64,000 bases of DNA from JASHPR01 sp963833885 (GTDB taxonomy: Bacteria > Actinomycetota > Actinomycetes > Streptosporangiales > Streptosporangiaceae): contig CAWHZU010000019.1 of assembly GCA_963833885.1 (NCBI GenBank), forward strand, positions 186,001 through 250,000, given 5' to 3'. How positions within the stretch are numbered: position 1 is the first letter of the stretch; every line of letters starts with the position of its first letter. Shown here piece by piece: positions 1-9,282 of this stretch. The notes below the pieces were generated by a model that was not told the DNA's origin, made no database searches, and was given only the letters and a program-made list of their open reading frames with translations. A program made the translations under genes and the position numbers.

Positions 1-768
1 CCCGCTGCCGATGGTCAGCACCGGGTACCGCAGCGCGTGGTCCAGCGCCATCAGCGTCCCGTCGTTCTGGGCGAAGAACGTCACCGGGCGCAGCTCGTGC
101 GCTGCCAGCGCGGCCTCCATCGCCGAGGCCACATCCCCGGCGACGCCGACCAGGGCGGCGTTCAGGATCGTGGCGTTCTCCCGCTCCAGCAGGCCCACCG
201 AGCCGATCTCGTGGCTGAGCGAGACGTGCACCTCACCGAGCTCACGCTTGACGATCTCCGCGGCGAGCAGCTCATGCCGCGGCGAGACGGGGGCGAACAC
301 GCTGGTGATCGCGACGCCGTCGGCCGCGCCGCCCACCTCGCCGAGGAACCGGGCCACCGCGTCGGCGTCGAACGGCACGAGATCGCGGCCGTCGAACTCG
401 ATGCCGCCGTTCACGATCGTCGCGGCAACGCAGACGGCGCTGGCCAGGTCGTCGGGCCAGCCGAACATGGGGCGGACGGCGAGCGTTGCCGGGGCGCCGA
501 CCCGGATCACGGCCACCCGCCGCAGCTTGCGGCGCTCCAGCACGGCGTTGGTCGCGTGCGTGGTGCCGAGCATCACGTGGGTGATCCGGCGCGGGTCGGC
601 GCCGGGTGCGCGCAGCACGGTGTCGATGGCCTCGGTGATGCCGCCGGTGATGTCCGGGGTGCAGGCCACCTTGGCCTTGGCGAGCACCCGGTCGGCGCTG
701 TCCAGGATCACCGCGTCGGTGTTGGTCCCACCGACGTCGATGCCGAGGCGGCAGTCAAGTGACGGCAC
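1..768 (-). CDS. Hydantoinase/oxoprolinase family protein, N-terminal part (runs off the window)
   Basis: The 256 visible codons begin with GTG and read VPSLDCRLGIDVGGTNTDAV, the ASKHA-type phosphate loop of the hydantoinase A/oxoprolinase N-terminal domain. Further on are LGTTHATNAVLERR and the TSVFAPVSPRHE region typical of the family. Known members hydrolyse cyclic amides (hydantoins, 5-oxoproline) with ATP, usually with a partner subunit, in the cytoplasm. The start overlaps the end of the upstream DUF917 gene by 14 bp in another frame, so the two are probably translationally coupled. The C-terminus is outside the window, so completeness and substrate cannot be judged. Confidence 0.85.
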   Translation of the reverse strand, partial: MPSLDCRLGIDVGGTNTDAVILDSADRVLAKAKVACTPDITGGITEAIDTVLRAPGADPRRITHVMLGTTHATNAVLERRKLRRVAVIRVGAPATLAVRPMFGWPDDLASAVCVAATIVNGGIEFDGRDLVPFDADAVARFLGEVGGAADGVAITSVFAPVSPRHELLAAEIVKRELGEVHVSLSHEIGSVGLLERENATILNAALVGVAGDVASAMEAALAAHELRPVTFFAQNDGTLMALDHALRYPVLTIGSG

Positions 769-1837
769 TGGCGAGCTCCTCCACCGGCACGTAATCGAAG
801 TCGTAGCCGAACGCGCGCGGCCCGGCGGCCTGCAGCCCGCGGTCGGTCCGCCAGACCGGGTCGCACGGCATGGCGATCACCGTGACCCGCTGCCCGTACC
901 TGACCCTCTCGGTGGCGATCGCCTCGGCCGTCTCGCTGTCCAGGACCGAGATCAGGTCGGGCACCGACGCCGCCACCCGGCCCTGCTCGAGCGCGACCAG
1001 GTTCTCGTTCTGCAGCTCGAGGCGGAGCAGCCTGCCAGAGTCCTCGCCGATGCCTTCGATCACCACGGATCCGCGCACGAACCCCTTCGTCGTCCGCCGC
1101 TCGACATCCGAGATCTTCCCTGTGACCAGCCGGAACGCGCCGACCTCGGCGATTAGCTCGGCTACCGGGTTGCGCTGCGCCGTGCTCACCGCCAGCCCGA
1201 TCCTGATCGCCAGCGAGACCGTGCCGAGCACCGTGGCCTCGCGGGCCTGTGCCACCGTCAGCGTGTACTCGGTGGACGCCGCGGCCCCGCCGAACTCGAC
1301 GGCGGCCGCCCGGGCCAGCCGCTCGGTCCAGTCGCCGGAGATCGTCCGGAACACGATCACGTTGCCGCGCTCGTCCGTCATCACGCACGGGTTCGGGTTG
1401 ATCCCGGCCAGGTGCATGGAGACTTGCGGCACCAGCGGAAAGGCGCGGCCCATGCCGTCGGCGTCCACGACAGGCAGGCCGATCCTGGCCGCCCACACGA
1501 TCGGGTTGAGCCCGTTCGAGCCGCCGATCTCGGCGGACATGAGCGCCGCGACCTTGTACCCGGTGACGTCTTCCAGGTGCTGCCGGAGCCTGATGCCCTC
1601 GCTCCCGTTCTCGATCTTCTCGATGTGAACGGTCGGGGCGCCGATCATCCCGCAGGGCATGATCAGCTCGTCGTCGGCGAGCTCGTCCAGGCCGACGAGG
1701 GTGACCGGCCCGTAATCCTCGGTGGCCTGCAGCGCCTCCAGCAGGCCGATCCGGGTGTCGCCGCCGCCGCCGGCGCCAAGGATCGCGCAGCCGCGGGCCA
1801 GCGCGCGCAGCGAATCGGGGTCCAGCAGCATCGCCAT
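755..1837 (-). CDS. DUF917 (S-methyl-thiohydantoin desulfurase domain-like) protein
   Basis: About 360 residues. The N-terminal region carries the family hallmark ILGAGGGGDTRIG near residue 20, followed by ELADDELIMPCGMIGAPTV and SAEIGGSNGLNP, all typical of DUF917 proteins. The family is nearly always found beside hydantoinase/oxoprolinase genes, as here, where the next gene overlaps by 14 bp. The exact reaction is not assignable; a role in cyclic amide (hydantoin or thiohydantoin) turnover is inferred from context. ATG at 1837 is preferred; a TTG at 1843 and an ATG at 1831 are alternatives, and none has an obvious ribosome binding site. It is divergent from the O-methyltransferase across about 150 bp. 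Confidence 0.8.
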   Translation of the reverse strand: MAMLLDPDSLRALARGCAILGAGGGGDTRIGLLEALQATEDYGPVTLVGLDELADDELIMPCGMIGAPTVHIEKIENGSEGIRLRQHLEDVTGYKVAALMSAEIGGSNGLNPIVWAARIGLPVVDADGMGRAFPLVPQVSMHLAGINPNPCVMTDERGNVIVFRTISGDWTERLARAAAVEFGGAAASTEYTLTVAQAREATVLGTVSLAIRIGLAVSTAQRNPVAELIAEVGAFRLVTGKISDVERRTTKGFVRGSVVIEGIGEDSGRLLRLELQNENLVALEQGRVAASVPDLISVLDSETAEAIATERVRYGQRVTVIAMPCDPVWRTDRGLQAAGPRAFGYDFDYVPVEELASAVT

Positions 1838-1988
1838 GATCAAAAAGATAGCGTCCCGGGCCAGGTCAGCACATATGCGTTATGCACTAAGAAACGTGGC
1901 TTCTTGGGCGATCCGGCTAAGACGCGGCCGGCCAGGGAGCTCGGCTTGGAAATCTTAGCCCCGTGCGCCCGCGGCTACCCTGGCCTCC

Positions 1989-2657
1989 ATGCCAAGTACC
2001 CTCACCGAACCCCGAGTGGACACGGTACTCAGCCGGCTGTTCGCACAGGCTGACCGCGACCACGAGGTAGCGTCATCACTGCCGCAGGACCGGGCGACCC
2101 GCACGGCCCGGCAGCAGCTGACGGCCCGCGAACGCGCCGACACGCTCCAGGACATCTACATGCCGGTCTCACCCGACGCCGGCAGGCTCCTGTATGCGCT
2201 GGTCCGTGGGTGCAGGCCGGAGACGGTGGTGGAGTTCGGCACCTCGTTCGGCATCTCGACCATCCACCTCGCCGCCGCGGTCACCGACAACGGCTCCGGA
2301 CGTGTGGTCACCACCGAGCTGAGTGACCGCAAGGCCACCGCCGCCAGGCAGAACCTGGAACAGGCCGGGCTGGCCGGGGTGGTCACCATCCTGCAAGGCG
2401 ACGCGCTGGAGACGCTGGCCAGCGTGACCGGGCCGGTCGGGCTCGTGCTGCTGGACGGCTGGAAGGAGCTGTACCTGCCGGTGCTGCGGCTGCTGCAGCC
2501 CAGGCTCACACCGGGCGCCCTGGTCATTGCCGACGACACCAGCTACGAGAGCGCGGCCGATTACCTGGCCCACGTCCGGGACCCAGGCAACGGGTTCGTG
2601 AGCGTGGACTTCCCGGTCGACGACGGCATCGAGGTCAGCTCCTGGACCAGCCGGTAA
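1989..2657 (+). CDS. Class I SAM-dependent O-methyltransferase
   Basis: A 222-residue cytoplasmic protein with a Rossmann methyltransferase core. Motif I is VVEFGTSFGISTIHLA near residue 80, the acidic residue after strand 2 is in VVTTELSDRK, and the DGWKELYLPVLRLL segment with a following VIADDTS resembles the catechol-type O-methyltransferase (Methyltransf_3/24) group. The N-terminal helical stretch with LTARERADTLQDIYMPVSP is also typical of that group. It stands alone between divergent DUF917 and convergent hyuB. Substrate unknown; a small hydroxylated aromatic or a similar molecule is likely from the family, but this is inference. Confidence 0.8.
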   Translation: MPSTLTEPRVDTVLSRLFAQADRDHEVASSLPQDRATRTARQQLTARERADTLQDIYMPVSPDAGRLLYALVRGCRPETVVEFGTSFGISTIHLAAAVTDNGSGRVVTTELSDRKATAARQNLEQAGLAGVVTILQGDALETLASVTGPVGLVLLDGWKELYLPVLRLLQPRLTPGALVIADDTSYESAADYLAHVRDPGNGFVSVDFPVDDGIEVSSWTSR

Positions 2658-2700
2658 TCCCGGGCGAGGCAGCCACCTGGCCAGGGCGACCTCGAATTGG

Positions 2701-4404
2701 TCATCCAGACGGGCCAGACGGGCCGGCGGGCTCGTCGGGGTCGAGACCGTAGACGTCGTTGGCCTCTTCCGCCGTGATCAGGCCGTCGCGCAGGTCGGCC
2801 GCCACCAAGTCCCGATCGCGCTCGGCCGGGTCGCCGTATCCGCCGCCGGTGCCGGTCACGAGCCGGACCAGGTCGCCGCGGCGCAGCGGCAGCCGGGAAC
2901 CCTTGCCGAACCGCTCCCCCGCCGACCCGTCAGCCCGGATGATCTGCACGTAGTTCGGCGAGCCCGGACGGCCGCCCGCCGCCCCCCAGGGCGGGAACAG
3001 GTGGCGGCCCCAGGCCACGGTCAGCAGCGCCTCGTCGCTCAGGACCCGGTATTCGCGCACCACGCCCCGGCCGCCGCGGCGGCGGCCGGCCCCGGCGCCC
3101 GGGACAACGTCGAGCCCGAACCGCTCGACCCGGATCCCGTACCGCTGCTCGGCGATCTCCACCGGGATCACGTAGGTCTCGCCGTCCCCGACCGATACCA
3201 GGGCGTGCTCCCCATCCTTGATCGCGCTCGCTCCCCACCCGCCGGGCTGCGGCTCCACCAGCAGGGTGGGCTGCCCGGTGTCCGGGTGGGTCAGCGCGAG
3301 CGACGTGGAGCACACCGAGACGAAGCTGCCGGTGGTCAGCTGATCCGGGAACGCCGGGGCCAGTGCGTGCCACACCAGGTCGGAGGCCATCTCGGTGGCC
3401 TCGAAGTACGCGGCGACCGGCGCCGGGCGCTGCGCGTTGAAGATAGTGCCCGCCGGGCAGACGATCGTCAGCGGCCGGAACCAGCCATCGGTGGCCGGCT
3501 CGGCCGGATCGGTGATCGCCTTGAACACCGTGCGCACCCCCGACACCAGGCCGCTCCAGGTGCAGTTGATGGGCCCGGGCACCTGCGCGTGGCTGCCGGT
3601 GAAGTCGCACGTCACGTCGTCATCGGAGATCTCCACCCGGACCCGAACGGGAAACGGGCCGTTGCCGAGCCCGTCCTCGTCGGTGAAGTCCGACGCCTCG
3701 AACGTGCCATGCGGGATCCGGCCGATGGCCAGCCGTGCCAGCCGCTCGCTGCGCTCCAGCGTCGCCGTCATGGCGTCGGCCACGACTCCCGCGCCGAACC
3801 GGTCGCACATCTCCAGCAGCCGGCGTTCGGCCACTTCCAGGCAGGCGGCCTGGGCGGCCAGGTCGCCCAGGGTCATGTCCGGCAGGCGGCTGTTGGCGGC
3901 CAGTATCGCGGCCAGGTCGGCGACGGGCTCGCCGCCGGCGTACGCGCGGACGAACGGCAGCTGCAGCCCCTCGGCGTAGACGTCGACCGAATCGGCGGTC
4001 CACGACCCGGGGTCCTTGCCGCCGACCTCCGTCCAGTGGCCCTTTGCGGCGGCGAAGCCGATCAGGGCGCCGCCGGCGAACACCGGCCGGACCAGCGCCA
4101 CGTCGGAGAGATGGGTCCCGCCACCCGAGTACGGGTCGTTGGCGATGATCACATCTCCCGGGCACAGGTCCGCCGCGCGAGCGATGGTCTCCTTGACCGC
4201 GTCGCCGAGCGGGCCGAGGAAGCCCGCGATGCCGTTGCCCTGCGACACCAGCTCGCCGCTGGCGTCGGCGAGGCCAACGCCGAAGTCGAGCACCTCGTAG
4301 ATGATCGGGCTCTGCGAGGTCCGCTGCAGCGAGACGAACATCTCGTCGGTGATGGCCGCGAAGCCCTCGCGCAGCACGTCGAAGGTGAACCGGTCGGCCG
4401 TCAC
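2701..4404 (-). CDS. hyuB: Hydantoinase B/oxoprolinase family subunit (HyuB-like)
   Basis: 567 residues from a GTG at 4404. This start overlaps the hyuA stop as GTGA, and the protein then opens with FTFDVLREGFAAITDEMF, the normal HyuB N-terminus. Other hallmarks are SPIIYEVLDFGVGLADASG, IANDPYSGGGTHLSDV and a C-terminal TGTGGGYGDPAERD segment. With HyuA it forms an ATP-dependent amidohydrolase of the N-methylhydantoinase/acetophenone carboxylase/5-oxoprolinase superfamily, in the cytoplasm. Substrate cannot be told from sequence. It is transcribed with hyuA, opposite to the PucR regulator. The open frame extends upstream to 4731, but that extension is only the out-of-frame shadow of hyuA. Confidence 0.9.
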   Translation of the reverse strand: MTADRFTFDVLREGFAAITDEMFVSLQRTSQSPIIYEVLDFGVGLADASGELVSQGNGIAGFLGPLGDAVKETIARAADLCPGDVIIANDPYSGGGTHLSDVALVRPVFAGGALIGFAAAKGHWTEVGGKDPGSWTADSVDVYAEGLQLPFVRAYAGGEPVADLAAILAANSRLPDMTLGDLAAQAACLEVAERRLLEMCDRFGAGVVADAMTATLERSERLARLAIGRIPHGTFEASDFTDEDGLGNGPFPVRVRVEISDDDVTCDFTGSHAQVPGPINCTWSGLVSGVRTVFKAITDPAEPATDGWFRPLTIVCPAGTIFNAQRPAPVAAYFEATEMASDLVWHALAPAFPDQLTTGSFVSVCSTSLALTHPDTGQPTLLVEPQPGGWGASAIKDGEHALVSVGDGETYVIPVEIAEQRYGIRVERFGLDVVPGAGAGRRRGGRGVVREYRVLSDEALLTVAWGRHLFPPWGAAGGRPGSPNYVQIIRADGSAGERFGKGSRLPLRRGDLVRLVTGTGGGYGDPAERDRDLVAADLRDGLITAEEANDVYGLDPDEPAGPSGPSG

Positions 4405-6458
4405 GCGTCCTCCTCGATCACCAGGTTGCCCATCTCGTCGCGGTAAGCGGCCTGGCCGGGAAGGACCAGCGTGGTTGCGGCCTGCTCCTCGACCACGCAC
4501 GGCCCGGCCAGCCGTCCCCCGCCGGCCAGCTCGGACCTGCCGATCACCGGCACTCTCGTCACGCCGCCATGAATGTCCAGGTCCACCAGCCGGGAGGAGT
4601 CGGCCGGCCCGGCGGCACCGGCGGCGTCGCCGCCCGCCCACTGCACAGCCGGCATCGGCGCGACGGCGCTGACCCGCACCGCGACCACCTCGAGCGGGAC
4701 GTCCAGCCGGAACGCGTAGGCCTCCAGGCACCGGCGGTCAAAGGCCGACCTCAGCTCGGCCCGCCCGGCGGCGCCACTCAGATCCGTCTCCGCCGGGATC
4801 GCCACCTCGAGCGTGTGCTCCTGCCCTTGATAGCGGAGCTCGGCGTATCTCGTCAGCCCGGGCTGCCCGGCGGCTTGCGCGCCGAGCTCCGCGGTCGCGG
4901 CGTCCTTCGCCCGGGCGAACGCGGCGTCGAGGTCGGTCTCGTCCAGCGGGCCGACCACCGTCTGGACCGCGTCGGCGCGCAGCGGGCCGGCCAGCATGCC
5001 GAAGGCGGAGAAGTGACCCGGGCCCTGCGGAATGATCGTCCTTGCTATGCCGAGCTCCCTGGCCAGCAACGCCGCGTGCAGCGGGCCGGCCCCGCCGTAG
5101 GCCACGAACGCGAAATCCCTGGGGTCGTATCCGCGCCGCAGGGTGACCAGGCGCAGCGCGTGGCTCATCTGAGCCACGGCGTAGCGGATCACGCCGCGCG
5201 CCACCGCGCTCGCGTCCGCACCGAGCCGTGCCCCCAGCGTCTCCAGCGCCCGTGTCGCGGCGCCGACGTCGAGCGTCATGGCGCCGCCAAGAAAGTAGTC
5301 CGGATCGATCCGGCCGGCCACCAGGTTGGCGTCGGTCAGCGTCGGCTCGGTCCCGCCCCGCCCGTAGCAGGCGGGCCCTGGCTGCGCGCCGGCGCTGCGC
5401 GGCCCCACGTGCAGGCCGCTCGCGTCGTCCGCCCACGCGATCGAGCCGCCGCCGGCGCCGATCTCGATGATCTCGACCGTGGGCGACTGCACCGGGTACC
5501 CGGCGAAGACCGGCGTCTTGCCGACGTGGTGCAGGCTGTCCACGCGCACCTGGCCGTCGCGGACCGCCGAGGTCTTGGCTGTCGTGCCGCCGATGTCCAG
5601 GGCCAGGACGTGCCGGGCCCCGAGCTGGCGGCCGAGCTCGGCAGCCGCGGTCACCCCCGCCACCGGCCCGGACTCGAGCAGGCTGATCGGCGTGCCCGCG
5701 GCGCGCTCGAACGAGCAGATCCCCCCGTTCGACCGCATGACGTGCAGCGGGCCGCGCACGCCGGCCGACCGCAGCGCGTCTTCCAGCGAGCTTAGATACG
5801 ACGACACGACGGGCTGCACGTACGCGGACAACACGGCCGTGCTGCTCCGCTCGTACTCCCGCCACTGCCGGCTGACCTGATGCGAGCCGATCACCGAGAC
5901 ACCGGGCAGCCGCTTGCTGAGCACGGTGACCGCACGCCGCTCGTGCTCGGGGTTCACCCAGGCGTGCAGCAGGCACACCGCGACCGCCTGCACACCGAGG
6001 CCGGCGAGCCGGTCCGCGATCTCGTCGAGGTCGGCCTCGCTGAGCGGCTCGAGCACCTCGCCCCGGTAGGACATCCGCTCGGTGACCTCGAAGCGCCGGT
6101 GGCGCGGCACGAACGGCACCGGCTTGGCGTAGGAGAGGTTGTACAGGTCCGGCCGGTTCGCGCGGCCTATCTCCAGCACGTCGCGGAAGCCCCTGGTGGT
6201 CACCAGCGCGGTGGCAACGCCGCCTCGCTCGGTCAGGGCATTGATGACGACAGTCGTGCCATGGATGAACGCGGCGACGCCCGCGGCGGGCACGCCGGAC
6301 CGCCCGAGCGCGTCCAGCACACCCTGCTCCAGCCGGCCAGGCGTGGTATCCGCCTTCGCGCGGATCACCCGATCAAAGGCGTCGACTGCGACGACATCGG
6401 TGAACGTGCCGCCGATGTCGACGGCAAGGCGGATCGGACCGGCCTCGGGCTCTGCCAC
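4401..6458 (-). CDS. hyuA: Hydantoinase A/N-methylhydantoinase family subunit (HyuA-like)
   Basis: 685 residues, full family length. IGGTFTD lies at residues 15-21, HGTTVVINA at 66-74, MRSNGG at 241-246 and a second phosphate-binding DIGGTTAKTS at 288-297, giving the duplicated actin-like fold of the ATP-binding subunit. The C-terminal domain ends with VVEEQAATTLVLPG, a typical HyuA ending. It works with HyuB, whose start overlaps its stop. The gene is divergent from a PucR-type regulator across 93 bp, suggesting induction by a nitrogenous substrate. It is a second, complete hydantoinase-type set distinct from the partial gene at the window start. Confidence 0.92.
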   Translation of the reverse strand: MAEPEAGPIRLAVDIGGTFTDVVAVDAFDRVIRAKADTTPGRLEQGVLDALGRSGVPAAGVAAFIHGTTVVINALTERGGVATALVTTRGFRDVLEIGRANRPDLYNLSYAKPVPFVPRHRRFEVTERMSYRGEVLEPLSEADLDEIADRLAGLGVQAVAVCLLHAWVNPEHERRAVTVLSKRLPGVSVIGSHQVSRQWREYERSSTAVLSAYVQPVVSSYLSSLEDALRSAGVRGPLHVMRSNGGICSFERAAGTPISLLESGPVAGVTAAAELGRQLGARHVLALDIGGTTAKTSAVRDGQVRVDSLHHVGKTPVFAGYPVQSPTVEIIEIGAGGGSIAWADDASGLHVGPRSAGAQPGPACYGRGGTEPTLTDANLVAGRIDPDYFLGGAMTLDVGAATRALETLGARLGADASAVARGVIRYAVAQMSHALRLVTLRRGYDPRDFAFVAYGGAGPLHAALLARELGIARTIIPQGPGHFSAFGMLAGPLRADAVQTVVGPLDETDLDAAFARAKDAATAELGAQAAGQPGLTRYAELRYQGQEHTLEVAIPAETDLSGAAGRAELRSAFDRRCLEAYAFRLDVPLEVVAVRVSAVAPMPAVQWAGGDAAGAAGPADSSRLVDLDIHGGVTRVPVIGRSELAGGGRLAGPCVVEEQAATTLVLPGQAAYRDEMGNLVIEEDA

Positions 6459-6551
6459 TTGACTACGATCCCAGCCAGGGGAAATGCAAAAAATGGGCCG
6501 AGTGCACTACGTTCCGCCAAGACCTGTGCCATCCGCATAATATGAGGCGGC

Positions 6552-8114
6552 ATGCCGTCCGTCGACGAGATCCTCGCCAGCCCGCCGCTGTCCGGCTTGC
6601 GGCGGGTGACCAGGCGCGGCGGGAACCGCCAGGTCGTGACCGTGCGGCTGGCCGAGCAGTTTTCCGACCTTAACCCCGCGCCCGCCCGGAGCATGGTGAT
6701 TCTTTCCCGGACGGCGTCCGCGGCGGCCACCGACTACCGGCTCGACATGGCGCTGCGCTGGGCCGCGGTGCACAACGTCGCGGCCGTCGGGTGCTTCGCT
6801 GACGGCGTGTGGCAGCCGCCGATGACCGCGGTTGACATCGCGGACCGGGCCGACATCGCGCTCGTCTCGGTGCCCGCGGCGGCCGAGCTGACCTGGCTGC
6901 TGCGGGCGATCATGCAGGAGACCGGCGGCGGCGCCGAGCGCGCGCTCGCCCGGGCCGAGCAGGGCCTGGCCGCCGTGCTGCAAGCCGCCGAGGCCGGCAC
7001 CGACCTTGAAGCGCTGCGGGCGTCGGTGAGCCGGGCGCTCGGCATCGACGTCGAGGCCCGGCTGTACGCGGACGACGACCGGGACCAGCGGGCCGGGGAC
7101 GGGCCCGGCGCCCCGTTCCGGCCCATCGGCGCCGGCGAAGTGAGCACGGTCAGTGTGCCGATCGTGGTCGGCGAGACGATCGCGGGTGAGTTCACCGCGA
7201 CCGGTGCGCACGGGGACCTGGCGGTCGCCGCCAGCCTGGTGCTGCGCACCGCCGCATCCGCAGCTGGCCGTCTCCTCGACCTGGCCAGGCGGGCGCGCGA
7301 GCTGCCGATCAGATCCCGCAGCGAGTTGCTGGCCGAGCTGCTCATGTCGGACGCGGCGCTCACCGAGGACCTGCGCGACCGCGCGATGCAGCTCGGGGTG
7401 CCGATCGGCGGCTGGCATGTGGCGGTGCGCATCGAGGCCGAGAACCTGGACGAGGCCGGGCGTGACGAGGTGCACCGGTTCGAGCTGCTCGACACCGCCG
7501 GCCAGGCCGCGCTGCAGGCGGTGGCGCGCACCGGCGGCAGCTGGTATCTGTCCAGGATCTCCCGCGCGATCGTGCTGGTGCGGATGACGAGCTCGCATCC
7601 CGGGACGCAGGCGGGCCTGCGCGCCGCGAAGTCGGCCGAGGGCGCGCTCGCCGCCATCCGCGGCAGGCTTCCCGGGCTGCGCCTGCGGGGCGGGGTGGGC
7701 GCCCCGCACGAGGGGCCGATGGGGCTGCGCGCCTCCGCGGCCGAGGCCCGGATCGCGCTGGTGGCCGCCAGGTCGGCCGGCAAGCCCGAGAGCGTCGCCA
7801 CCCACGACGCCACCGGCGTGCAGCGGATGCTGATGGAGTGGTACGCGTCGGACACCGCGCGGGCGTCGGTGCGGGCGCAGCTTGCCCCGCTGGAGCGGCT
7901 GGGCCCGGCCCGCGGGGAGACCGCGATCCGGACGCTCGCCGCCTACCTGGACCAGCAGGGCTCGATCGTGCGCACGGCCAGCGTGCTGCACCTGCACCGC
8001 AACGCGGTGTCCTACCGGCTTCGCCGGATCACCGACCTGCTCGGCGTGGACCTTGACGACCCCGATCAGCGGCTTGCGCTGCAGCTAGCGTGCCGCGCCC
8101 GGCTGCTGGCCTGA
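6552..8114 (+). CDS. PucR/CdaR family transcriptional regulator
   Basis: 520 residues. An N-terminal PucR-like sensory region (about 1-120, starting PSVDEILASPPLSGLRRV), a middle region with the SRSELLAELLMSDAAL and WHVAVRIEAE segments of the GGDEF-like CdaR domain, and a C-terminal PucR helix-turn-helix (about 456-516) with ILHLHRN-type motif VLHLHRNAVSYRLRRI. PucR relatives activate purine, amino-acid or other nitrogen catabolism genes in response to a metabolite. Being divergent from hyuA-hyuB, it most likely controls that operon. GAGG lies 4 bases before the ATG, and an AT-rich CATAAT-like hexamer precedes it. Confidence 0.9.
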   Translation: MPSVDEILASPPLSGLRRVTRRGGNRQVVTVRLAEQFSDLNPAPARSMVILSRTASAAATDYRLDMALRWAAVHNVAAVGCFADGVWQPPMTAVDIADRADIALVSVPAAAELTWLLRAIMQETGGGAERALARAEQGLAAVLQAAEAGTDLEALRASVSRALGIDVEARLYADDDRDQRAGDGPGAPFRPIGAGEVSTVSVPIVVGETIAGEFTATGAHGDLAVAASLVLRTAASAAGRLLDLARRARELPIRSRSELLAELLMSDAALTEDLRDRAMQLGVPIGGWHVAVRIEAENLDEAGRDEVHRFELLDTAGQAALQAVARTGGSWYLSRISRAIVLVRMTSSHPGTQAGLRAAKSAEGALAAIRGRLPGLRLRGGVGAPHEGPMGLRASAAEARIALVAARSAGKPESVATHDATGVQRMLMEWYASDTARASVRAQLAPLERLGPARGETAIRTLAAYLDQQGSIVRTASVLHLHRNAVSYRLRRITDLLGVDLDDPDQRLALQLACRARLLA

Positions 8115-8211
8115 CGGCTCCCCCCGTTCGGCGAGCAGGAGTGCCGGGCGTGTTCTTCACATCTGTGCCCGCCTGCACTAGCTCAGCCTGATCAGCTTCA
8201 CGACTCCGCGC

Positions 8212-8236
8212 CTACACATGTAGGCTACATATGTCG
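8212..8236 (+). promoter_or_regulatory. Probable PadR operator upstream of the alpha/beta hydrolase
   Basis: Two 12-bp palindromes separated by one base: CTACACATGTAG, G, CTACATATGTCG. The centre also reads as ATGTAG-G-CTACAT. The same 25-bp block recurs in reverse orientation at 9283-9307 before the PadR gene with only one base different, which marks it as an operator of that regulator. ATGT/ACAT half sites are typical of PadR boxes. It lies 65 bp before the hydrolase start. Confidence 0.75.
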
Positions 8237-8300
8237 CGACCCTAGACGGCTCCCCGCCACCACGGCATAACCAGACGACCTCACAGAAGGGAGCGGCGCC

Positions 8301-9221
8301 GTGCAGTCCTCCGACGTCCGCATCGAATCAGCCGGCTGCGCGCTGGCCGCAACCTATGCCGAGGTGGCCGACCCGGTCGCGGCGGCGCTTCTCATCCCGG
8401 GCTCCGGCCGCACCGACCGCAACTCCGACGTCCGGCTGCCCCTGGGCCAGCGGCTGAGGGGCGACATCACCCGGGCACTCGCCCAGGCGCTCGGGTCCGT
8501 GGGTGCCTGCTCGCTCCGGTTCGACAAGCGCGGCGTGGGCGCGAGTGGCGGCGACTATCTGAGCACGGGCATGGACCAGCGGCTCGCTGACGTCCGCGCG
8601 ACCCGCGACTGGCTCGCCGCCAAGACCTCGGGGCTCCCCCTGCTCGCCATAGGGCACAGCGAGGGGACGTACTACGCAGCACAGCTGGCCGCAGACGGAC
8701 AGGCCGCCGGAATCGTGCTGTTGTCCGGCGCCGCCCGCACCGGGGCAGACGTGCTCACGTACCAGGTCGCGGAGCTGGCGGACCGGATACCGGCCTCCGC
8801 GAAGCTGATCCTGCGGCTCATGCGGACCGACGTCGTCCGCGCGCAGCGCAAGAACCTGGCCAAGATCCTGGCGTCCACCGCTGATGTGGTCCGGGTGCAG
8901 GGAACGCGGGTGAACGCCCGGTGGACCCGCGATTTCGTGGCCTACGATCCGGCGCCGGTGCTCGGCAGGGTCAGCGTGCCGGTGCTCGCCATCACCGGCG
9001 GGCACGACGTGCAGGTGCCGCCATCGGACGTCGAGGCCATGGGTCGGCTCGTACACGGACCATTCGAGGGCCACGTCGTCGCCGAGCTGAGCCACATGCT
9101 GCGCCCCGACCCCGGCAGCCTCGGGCCGCGGGGCTACCGGCGGCAGGCCCGGCAGCCGGTCAGCCCGGAGGTGTTGCGGCTGGTCACCGACTGGGTCACG
9201 CAGTACTGGGGCGCGCCGTGA
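8301..9221 (+). CDS. Alpha/beta hydrolase (serine hydrolase, dienelactone hydrolase/BAAT-like)
   Basis: 306 residues with an alpha/beta hydrolase fold. The nucleophile elbow is GHSEG with Ser120, the strand before it is LPLLAIG, and the RFDKRGVGASGG segment at about 73-84 is the usual loop after strand 4. The acid is probably the Asp in ITGGHDVQVP and the His lies in ELSHML. No signal peptide, so likely cytoplasmic. The GTG start at 8301 has AAGGGAG upstream. It is bracketed by the two copies of the PadR operator and is probably repressed by the downstream PadR protein. Substrate unknown, possibly an ester or lactone inducer. Confidence 0.85.
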   Translation: MQSSDVRIESAGCALAATYAEVADPVAAALLIPGSGRTDRNSDVRLPLGQRLRGDITRALAQALGSVGACSLRFDKRGVGASGGDYLSTGMDQRLADVRATRDWLAAKTSGLPLLAIGHSEGTYYAAQLAADGQAAGIVLLSGAARTGADVLTYQVAELADRIPASAKLILRLMRTDVVRAQRKNLAKILASTADVVRVQGTRVNARWTRDFVAYDPAPVLGRVSVPVLAITGGHDVQVPPSDVEAMGRLVHGPFEGHVVAELSHMLRPDPGSLGPRGYRRQARQPVSPEVLRLVTDWVTQYWGAP

Positions 9222-9282
9222 CCGATGCCTGGATCCAGGCCTCCAAGCCGCCCCACCCAGCTGGTTCACCCGCGCTCTCGCT

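Noticed and set aside
11..1156. Long plus-strand open frames over the hydantoinase/DUF917 region
   Set aside because: They are Ser/Arg/Pro-rich antisense shadows with no family resemblance; the minus strand carries clear motifs in the same DNA.
1850..1910. CATATGCGTTATG-type sequence between DUF917 and the O-methyltransferase as an operator
   Set aside because: Symmetry is short (4-bp arms) and no second copy was found in the window.
4405..4731. N-terminal extension of HyuB
   Set aside because: The extension is low-complexity Arg/Gly sequence overlapping hyuA in another frame; the GTGA overlap at 4404 gives a standard HyuB start.
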